Source: Pseudomonas sp.
GTDB taxonomy: Bacteria > Pseudomonadota > Gammaproteobacteria > Pseudomonadales > Pseudomonadaceae
Direction of reading: 5' to 3'
Length of the DNA: 10,237 nt
NCBI GenBank assembly: GCA_003488145.1
Contig: DNMQ01000116.1
Span: 1-10,237 of the forward strand
Made by a program: the position numbers and the translations under genes. Shown piece by piece: positions 5,922 to 10,237 of this stretch (positions are counted from its first letter, which is position 1; each line of letters starts with the position of its first letter). The notes beneath the pieces were generated by a model. It ran no database searches. It had not been told where the DNA came from and saw only the letters and a list, made by a program, of their open reading frames with translations.

Positions 5922-6944
5922 TCATTGCCAAAAGCGTTGTTCGTTCAGCCGGCTCCAGCCTTTCAGCAAGCCGTGCTCCATAACCGTACTGGCCGCCATG
6001 CCGAAGCGCTCGGGCAGGCTTTTCTTCTGTATGTAATGCAACTGGAACAGTTCCGCTTCCTGAGCGCGCTCGGCGAGATACTGATCACTGGTCTTGAGTT
6101 CGTCCGCCAGATGCTTGCCCAACGCGGCAATGCCCAGCCACACCTCTCCCGTCGCCACGTCATCTATCGACAGGTTCTGCCGGTAACGCGCGACGAAGTT
6201 CTTGAACAGCTCGTGGGTCGTCTCCAGGTCTTCCTGGAACTTCTCGCGGCCCTTCTCGGTGTTCTCGCCGAACACGGTCAACGTGCGCTTGTACTCGCCA
6301 GCAGTCAGCACTTCGAAATCGACATCATGCTTCTTCAGCAGTCGATGCACATTCGGCAGCTGTGCCACCACGCCAATTGAACCGAGGATGGCGAACGGTG
6401 CGGTGAGAATGCGATTGCCGATACAGGCCATCATGTAGCCGCCGCTGGCTGCGACCTTGTCGACACAGACGGTCAGCGGCACGCCGGCATCACGAATGCG
6501 GACCAGCTGCGAGGCAGCCAGGCCATAGCCATGGACCATGCCGCCACCACTTTCCAGGCGCAGCACAACCTCATCCTGCGGCGTCGCCATAGTCAGCAAT
6601 GCGGTGATCTCGTGGCGTAGGTTGTCTACTGCAGATGCGTGAATATCGCCATCGAAATCGAGGACGAAAACTCGAGCTGGAGACTCGGCCTTCTTGTTCT
6701 GCTTGGCCGCCTTAGCTTCGCGCTTGCGCAATGCCTTGAACGCGTCCTTCTCCATCACGGCCTGCTCCAGGCGCTCACGCATGGATTTGTAGAATTCGTT
6801 GAGCTTGTGCACCTCGAGGTGCCCACCACTCTGTTTGCTGCGTCCCCGCCGCATCGAAGCCAGCGCGATGAGCACGATCACAATCGCCACGACCAACGTA
6901 ACGGTCTTTGCCAGGAAGCTGGCATAGTCGACAAGAAATTCCAC
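5922..6944 (-). CDS. sohB: SohB, inner-membrane serine protease (signal peptide peptidase A family S49)
   Basis: A 340-residue S49 peptidase; E. coli SohB was found as a multicopy suppressor of htrA loss and is thought to act at the inner membrane on misfolded or leftover membrane peptides. An N-terminal helix covers about 11-30, followed by a long charged linker (31-90) rich in Lys and Arg. The protease core runs from about 91. The oxyanion region is LESGGGMVHGYG (130-141), the nucleophile is Ser167 in VAASGGYM, and the likely general base is Lys219 in GEYKRTLT. The 52-residue spacing fits the family's Ser/Lys dyad, so it should be active. The frame extends to a TTG at 6977, but GAGGGGG (complement of 6949-6955) points to the GTG at 6944, giving the family-like start MEFLVDYASFLAKT. 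It is the first gene of the minus-strand unit with the reductase. Confidence 0.93.
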   Translation of the reverse strand: MEFLVDYASFLAKTVTLVVAIVIVLIALASMRRGRSKQSGGHLEVHKLNEFYKSMRERLEQAVMEKDAFKALRKREAKAAKQNKKAESPARVFVLDFDGDIHASAVDNLRHEITALLTMATPQDEVVLRLESGGGMVHGYGLAASQLVRIRDAGVPLTVCVDKVAASGGYMMACIGNRILTAPFAILGSIGVVAQLPNVHRLLKKHDVDFEVLTAGEYKRTLTVFGENTEKGREKFQEDLETTHELFKNFVARYRQNLSIDDVATGEVWLGIAALGKHLADELKTSDQYLAERAQEAELFQLHYIQKKSLPERFGMAASTVMEHGLLKGWSRLNEQRFWQ

Positions 6945-6986
6945 GTATCCCCCTCGATGAGTTCCGGTCGCCGACAAACTACCTTC

Positions 6987-7000
6987 GGCGGCATGCCGCC
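6987..7000. repeat. 14-bp perfect GC-rich palindrome upstream of sohB
   Basis: GGCGGCATGCCGCC reads identically on both strands. It lies 43 bases before the sohB start, next to AGCATA (7001-7006), whose complement TATGCT is a possible -10 for sohB. It could therefore sit at the start of the sohB transcript as a hairpin or act as a repressor site. No matching regulator is recognised. Confidence 0.45.
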
Positions 7001-7038
7001 AGCATACCGGCGGGCCTGTAGCGGAGCCAGCGCGAGCG

Positions 7039-7058
7039 ATTCAAACAAACGTTCGAAT
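7039..7058. promoter_or_regulatory. PsrA-like operator candidate
   Basis: ATTCAAAC (7039-7046) and GTTCGAAT (7051-7058) form an inverted repeat with one mismatch around AAAC. The core CAAAC-N4-GTTCG differs at one base from the PsrA motif I recall for Pseudomonas, (G/C)AAAC-N2-4-GTTT(G/C). PsrA is a TetR-family regulator that senses long-chain fatty acids. The site ends 5 bases before a TTGACA box and could influence both divergent units. The assignment rests on memory of the motif. Confidence 0.4.
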
Positions 7059-7063
7059 TATCG

Positions 7064-7092
7064 TTGACACTCCTGAACGATGTCCCTACCCT
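7064..7092 (+). promoter_or_regulatory. Sigma-70-type promoter for the histidine phosphatase/SCP2 unit
   Basis: TTGACA (7064-7069) is a perfect -35. At 17 bases spacing the -10 position holds TACCCT (7087-7092), matching three of six consensus bases. Transcription would start near 7100, leaving a leader of about 25 bases before the ATG at 7124. The weak -10 suggests the promoter may need help or be weakly active. Confidence 0.5.
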
Positions 7093-7123
7093 CGCGAAAA
7101 ACAGTGCCGGCCGGAGCAGCAGC

Positions 7124-7822
7124 ATGGGCAGTATCTACCTGATCAGGCATGGTCAGGCGTCTTTCGGCGCAGAAAACTACGACGTGCTGTCCCCGCTGGG
7201 ATATCGCCAGTCCGAAGCCTTGGGTGACTACCTGGCGCAACTCGATGTGTCTTTCGATAGATGCCTGAGCGGCGAGCTGGATCGCCAGCAGGATACCGCC
7301 CGCGCCACGCTGGCGAGGCTAGGCGCTCAGCCTGAGCTTGAAGTCGATGCTGCCTTCAATGAGTTTCACGCCGATGCGGTTATCCGCGCGCATCTTCCCG
7401 ACCTGCTCCAGGTGGAGCCCAATGCGATGCACATCCTACGCAACGCCGCCGATCATCGTGCCGACTTTCAGCGCCTGTTCACCCATGTAGTGCATCGCTG
7501 GATATCCGGTGAGCATGAGAAGGACGAACTGGAGAGCTGGCAGCACTTTCTCGACCGTGTACGTGGTGGCCTGGAGCGCGTTCTCGATCAAGCCGGCAAA
7601 CGCGACCGTATCGCCATCTTCACCTCCGGTGGAACTATCACCGCGCTGCTGCAACTGATCATAGGCGTGCCGCCGATCAAGGCGTTCGAGATGAACTGGC
7701 AGATCGTCAACACCTCGCTCAGCCTGTTGAAATTTCGTGATCGGGATGTCGCACTGGCTTCGTTCAACAGCCATGCGCACCTGCAACTCCTGAAGAATCC
7801 GGAGCTCGTCACCCATAGATGA
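7124..7822 (+). CDS. Histidine phosphatase superfamily protein with altered second motif
   Basis: A 232-residue member of the phosphoglycerate-mutase-like superfamily. The phosphate-binding signature IRHGQAS starts at residue 7, with nucleophile His9 and Arg8; LDRQQDTA (52-59) supplies the next Arg (Arg54), and FNEF (78-81) may supply the acid. The motif usually reading HGG near the end is FTSGGTI here, so Ser168 stands where the second catalytic His is expected; I believe a subgroup of bacterial members shares this. Alternative histidines lie at 217 and 219 (NSHAHL). Phosphatase activity is therefore plausible but not assured, and the substrate is unknown. The frame is open back to 7064, but GGAG at 7113-7116, 7 bases before ATG 7124, sets the start. 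It is followed after 59 bases by the SCP2 gene and probably shares its transcript. Confidence 0.88.
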   Translation: MGSIYLIRHGQASFGAENYDVLSPLGYRQSEALGDYLAQLDVSFDRCLSGELDRQQDTARATLARLGAQPELEVDAAFNEFHADAVIRAHLPDLLQVEPNAMHILRNAADHRADFQRLFTHVVHRWISGEHEKDELESWQHFLDRVRGGLERVLDQAGKRDRIAIFTSGGTITALLQLIIGVPPIKAFEMNWQIVNTSLSLLKFRDRDVALASFNSHAHLQLLKNPELVTHR

Positions 7823-7881
7823 GCCCAGCCCCAAGCGGCCAAAAGCTGCGTGTACCCATAACGACCAAAAAGGAAACCCTC

Positions 7882-8196
7882 ATGAGCAACGTCGCCGAGA
7901 CCTTCAAAGGCATGCAGTCGAAGTTCAACCCCAGCGCCGCTGCCGGCCTGGATCTGGTCTTCCAGTTCAACATCACTGATGCCGAAAACTACTACCTGGT
8001 GGTCAAGGATGGCACCTGCGATCTGCAGCAGGGCGATTCCAGCGACGCCAACGTCACCCTGATCATGGACAGCGAAACCATGCAGGGCATCGTTAGCGGC
8101 GAAACCGACGGCATGCAGGCCTTCATGGCCGGCAAGCTGCGCGCCGAAGGCGACATGATGCTGGCCATGAAGCTCAGCGAACTGTTCCCAGCCTGA
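7882..8196 (+). CDS. SCP2 sterol-carrier domain protein
   Basis: A 104-residue stand-alone SCP2 domain. This fold holds a hydrophobic tunnel that binds fatty acids, fatty acyl-CoAs or sterols in other organisms; in bacteria the ligand is most likely acyl-CoA or fatty acid (inferred). Visible family features are an N-terminal helix with KFNPSAAAGLDLVFQFNI (14-31), the YYLVVKDGTCDLQQG strands, the SDANVTLIMD strand and helix start, and a C-terminal amphipathic helix with MAGKLRAEGDMMLAMKLSELF that lids the pocket. There is no signal peptide, so it acts in the cytoplasm. The frame is open from 7819, but AGGA at 7871-7874, 7 bases before the ATG, sets the start. It is the last gene of its unit, with a strong terminator 30 bases later, and sits among acyl-CoA-type genes. 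Confidence 0.9.
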   Translation: MSNVAETFKGMQSKFNPSAAAGLDLVFQFNITDAENYYLVVKDGTCDLQQGDSSDANVTLIMDSETMQGIVSGETDGMQAFMAGKLRAEGDMMLAMKLSELFPA

Positions 8197-8225
8197 GGCG
8201 AAAGCTGATTGCTGAGATGCAAAGG

Positions 8226-8253
8226 AACCGAAGTCTCAGACTTCGGTTTTTTT
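8226..8253 (+). terminator. Strong intrinsic terminator after the SCP2 gene
   Basis: AACCGAAGTC (8226-8235) pairs perfectly with GACTTCGGTT (8239-8248) around a TCA loop, and seven T bases (8247-8253) follow. This separates the histidine phosphatase/SCP2 unit from the phosphotransferase/SDR unit. Confidence 0.95.
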
Positions 8254-8336
8254 ATGCCAGCGATTCATACGCGGACGAATCAGGGAGCTTGATTAACCAG
8301 CAACACTCCGGCCAATAACAGCGCGCATCGCTTGGT

Positions 8337-8352
8337 CTACGCAACCTCGTAG
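8337..8352. repeat. Inverted repeat in the phosphotransferase promoter region
   Basis: CTACG (8337-8341) and CGTAG (8348-8352) are exact inverted repeats around CAACCT. The repeat lies between a poor -35-like TTGGTC (8332-8337) and a -10-like TAGATT (8356-8361), 18 bases apart, so a bound protein would block this possible promoter. The promoter boxes are weak and the operator role is inferred. The rest of 8254-8404 shows nothing clear. Confidence 0.3.
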
Positions 8353-8404
8353 CATTAGATTACTGAATCATCTTGGGCACCGAACATAAGTAGAAGGGAT
8401 AACA

Positions 8405-9472
8405 ATGGCGCTTACAGATCAAACCACCCGCGTCCGTGCAGGCGAGGAATTGCCGGTCGATATCATCGACCAATACTTGAAGGCGCATATCCCTGGCCTG
8501 AACGGTACACCGCAGATTTCCCAGTTTCCCGGCGGCGCATCGAATCTGACCTACCTGCTGCAGTACCCTGATCGCGATCTGGTCTTGCGTCGCCCTCCCT
8601 TCGGACACAAAGCCAAATCAGCCCACGACATGGGCCGCGAATTTCGCATTCTCAATCAGCTCAACGAAGGCTTTCCCTACTGCCCGAAGGCGTACGTGTA
8701 CTGCACCGATGATTCAGTGATAGGCGCGGAGTTCTACGTGATGGAGCGCGTCAACGGCATCATCCTGCGCTCGGAGCTGCCGCCGGAACTGACCCTCGAT
8801 GAAGACCAGACCCCTGCCCTCTGCGAGAGCTTCATCGACAAGTTCGTCGACTTGCACAATGTCGACTATCAGGCCTGCGGCCTCGGCGACCTGGGCAAGC
8901 CGGAAGGCTACGTGAAGCGCCAGATCGAGGGTTGGAGCGAGCGCTACGAACGCGCCATCACTCCCGATGCGCCCGCCTGGGAGGCGGTGAAGGCCTGGCT
9001 GAAGGACAAGATGCCGGCGGATCACCCTAAGCCGGGAATCATTCACAACGACTACCGTTTCGACAACGTCATCCTCAACCCGGACAACCCGATGGAGATC
9101 ATCGGCGTACTGGACTGGGAAATGACCACCATCGGCGATCCGCTGATGGATCTGGGCAATACGCTGGCCTACTGGATCGAAGCCGCTGATCCCCAGCCAA
9201 TGCAGGCAATGCGTCGCCAACCGAGTCATCTGCCCGGCATGCATACCCGGCAGGGCTTCGTCGATTACTACGCGCAACGAGCCGGCATCGAGATTCCCTG
9301 CATCGACTTCTACTACACCTATGGCCTGTTTCGCCTGGCTGGAATCGTTCAGCAGATCTACTACCGCTTCTATCACGGTCAGACCCAGGACCAGCGTTTC
9401 GCCTCATTCATCCACATGAACAAGTTGCTCGAACACAAGGCGCTGCAAGTGATCGGGCAATCGACGCTCTGA
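8405..9472 (+). CDS. Phosphotransferase of the APH/ACAD10-11 N-terminal type
   Basis: A 355-residue aminoglycoside-phosphotransferase-fold kinase, of the branch that forms the N-terminal half of mammalian ACAD10/ACAD11. A glycine-rich ATP loop is seen as FPGGASNLTYLL (41-52), the lysine-region strand as LVLRRPP (59-65), and a helix-C-like segment as DMGREFRIL. The catalytic loop HNDYRFDN is at 214-221 (Asp216, Asn221), and the metal site LDWEMTTIGDPLMDLG follows with Asp237. All key residues are present. Members of this branch phosphorylate 4-hydroxyacyl-CoAs, as LvaA does in Pseudomonas putida levulinate breakdown, rather than antibiotics (family knowledge). An acyl-CoA substrate fits the neighbouring SCP2, SDR and acrylyl-CoA reductase genes. 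AAGG at 8394-8397 precedes the ATG. It is 55 bases from the SDR gene and probably cotranscribed. Antibiotic resistance is an unlikely alternative. Confidence 0.88.
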   Translation: MALTDQTTRVRAGEELPVDIIDQYLKAHIPGLNGTPQISQFPGGASNLTYLLQYPDRDLVLRRPPFGHKAKSAHDMGREFRILNQLNEGFPYCPKAYVYCTDDSVIGAEFYVMERVNGIILRSELPPELTLDEDQTPALCESFIDKFVDLHNVDYQACGLGDLGKPEGYVKRQIEGWSERYERAITPDAPAWEAVKAWLKDKMPADHPKPGIIHNDYRFDNVILNPDNPMEIIGVLDWEMTTIGDPLMDLGNTLAYWIEAADPQPMQAMRRQPSHLPGMHTRQGFVDYYAQRAGIEIPCIDFYYTYGLFRLAGIVQQIYYRFYHGQTQDQRFASFIHMNKLLEHKALQVIGQSTL

Positions 9473-9484
9473 AGCTATCCAAAC

Positions 9485-9502
9485 CCTGTGGCACGCCACA
9501 GG
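9485..9502 (+). repeat. Hairpin in the phosphotransferase-SDR gap
   Basis: CCTGTGG (9485-9491) pairs perfectly with CCACAGG (9496-9502) around a CACG loop. It begins 13 bases after the phosphotransferase stop. There is no T-run, so readthrough to the SDR gene is expected. It may protect the upstream message's 3' end or set unequal expression of the two genes. Confidence 0.5.
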
Positions 9503-9527
9503 ACCGAACAAGAAAAGAGGAACGACC

Positions 9528-10237
9528 ATGTCCAAGACCACCCTGTTCGACCTTGACGGCAAGATCGCCTTCGTTTCCGGCGCCAGCCGCGGTATCGGCG
9601 AAGCCATCGCCAAACTGCTCGCGCAGCAAGGCGCCCATGTGATCGTATCCAGCCGCAAGATCGAAGGCTGCCAGGCGGTAGCCGACGCGATCATCGCTGA
9701 AGGCGGCAAGGCGACCCCGGTTGCGTGCCACATCGGCGAGATGGAACAGATCCAGGCAGTGTTTGCCCAGATCCGCGAACAGTTCGGCCGCCTCGATATC
9801 CTGGTCAACAATGCGGCGACCAATCCCCAGTTCTGCCACGTGCTGGATACCGATGTTTCGGCCTTCCAGAAAACCGTCGACGTGAATATCCGCGGCTACT
9901 TCTACATGTCCATCGAAGCCGGCAAGCTGATGCGCGAGCACGGCGGCGGCAGCATCATCAACGTCGCTTCCATCAACGGTGTGACACCCGGCAACTTCCA
10001 GGGCATCTACTCGATCACCAAGGGCGCCGTGATAAACATGACCAAGGCCTTCGCCAAGGAATGCGCGCAGTTCGGTATTCGCTGCAATGCGCTGCTGCCA
10101 GGCCTGACCGATACCAAATTCGCCTCAGCGCTGGTCAAGAACGAGTCCATCCTGGAGATGGCACTGCAGCACATCCCGTTGAGCAGGGTCGCCCAGCCGA
10201 GCGAAATGGCCGGTGCGGTGCTCTACCTGGCCAGCGA
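9528..10237 (+). CDS. Short-chain dehydrogenase/reductase, partial (cut by right edge)
   Basis: 236 residues are visible; the stop lies outside the window. It is a classical SDR of FabG/3-hydroxyacyl-type length (about 250-256 expected, so only some 15-20 residues are missing). The cofactor loop is SGASRGIG at 17-24, with Gly18, Gly22 and Gly24; NNAA follows at 94-97. The catalytic tetrad is complete: Asn120, Ser148, Tyr161 and Lys165 in YSITK. Arg43 after the second strand (VIVSSRK) suggests a preference for NADP(H), but this is weak evidence. It probably oxidises or reduces a hydroxy/keto group on an acyl-type substrate; in the LvaA-like setting an SDR serves as a late hydroxyacyl dehydrogenase. 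AGAGGA at 9516-9521, 6 bases before the ATG, sets the start. It is the second gene of the phosphotransferase unit. Confidence 0.92.
   Translation, partial: MSKTTLFDLDGKIAFVSGASRGIGEAIAKLLAQQGAHVIVSSRKIEGCQAVADAIIAEGGKATPVACHIGEMEQIQAVFAQIREQFGRLDILVNNAATNPQFCHVLDTDVSAFQKTVDVNIRGYFYMSIEAGKLMREHGGGSIINVASINGVTPGNFQGIYSITKGAVINMTKAFAKECAQFGIRCNALLPGLTDTKFASALVKNESILEMALQHIPLSRVAQPSEMAGAVLYLAS

Noticed and set aside
5802..6380. A 192-codon plus-strand frame
   Set aside because: It is antisense to sohB and the start of the reductase gene, and would cover the sohB-reductase junction; both real genes have full motifs.
8714..9376. A 220-codon minus-strand frame
   Set aside because: It is entirely antisense to the phosphotransferase, whose catalytic motifs are intact; the translated sequence shows no family features.
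8405..9472. Aminoglycoside resistance gene
   Set aside because: The APH fold is present, but the details (ACAD10/11-like HNDYRFDN and LDWEMTTIGDP segments) and the acyl-CoA-type neighbours point to a metabolic kinase, with no sign of mobile DNA.

Overview
The window looks like chromosomal core sequence from a Pseudomonas-type gammaproteobacterium. The base composition is moderately high in GC, codons end mostly in G or C, and the gene order resembles the cysI to short-chain-dehydrogenase block that I recall from Pseudomonas aeruginosa (around PA1827 to PA1838). The protein texture suggests the Stutzerimonas/P. stutzeri group, but that is a guess. I see no insertion sequence, phage gene, CRISPR array, tRNA or rRNA.

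Layout. Positions 1-1080 hold the end of a eukaryotic-like protein kinase of the leucine-rich-repeat kinase type, followed by an unnamed single-span membrane protein. A small heat-shock protein (1246-1776) with its own terminator comes next, then a short DUF2970 membrane protein (1928-2158). Convergent to that, with 7 bases between the stops, is a previously easy-to-miss 33-residue membrane peptide gene on the minus strand (2166-2267). The sulfur-assimilation unit cysI plus an overlapping DUF934 gene fills 2504-4646 and ends at a strong, two-way intrinsic terminator (4674-4699).

On the minus strand, running toward that terminator, lie sohB (an inner-membrane serine protease), a YhdH/AcuI-type acrylyl-CoA reductase, and the remains of a second tiny gene (4808-4708). 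The tiny gene has a good ribosome binding site, but its frame is broken by one base just before the terminator, and it also carries an A AAA AAG slippery heptamer.

From 6945 a divergent control region holds a 14-bp GC-rich palindrome, a PsrA-like inverted repeat and a TTGACA promoter. It leads into a histidine-phosphatase-family gene, an SCP2 lipid-carrier gene and a strong terminator (8226-8253). A second plus-strand unit follows: an APH/ACAD10-type phosphotransferase and a short-chain dehydrogenase that runs off the end.

How they fit together. The right half reads as acyl-CoA and lipid metabolism: enoyl/acrylyl-CoA reduction, lipid carrier, acyl-CoA-type kinase and SDR. The kinase plus SDR pair recalls the LvaA/LvaD pair of 4-hydroxyacyl-CoA breakdown. 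The most interesting items are the two 33-residue small genes, the operator-like repeat in the divergent promoter, and the histidine phosphatase lacking its usual second catalytic histidine.
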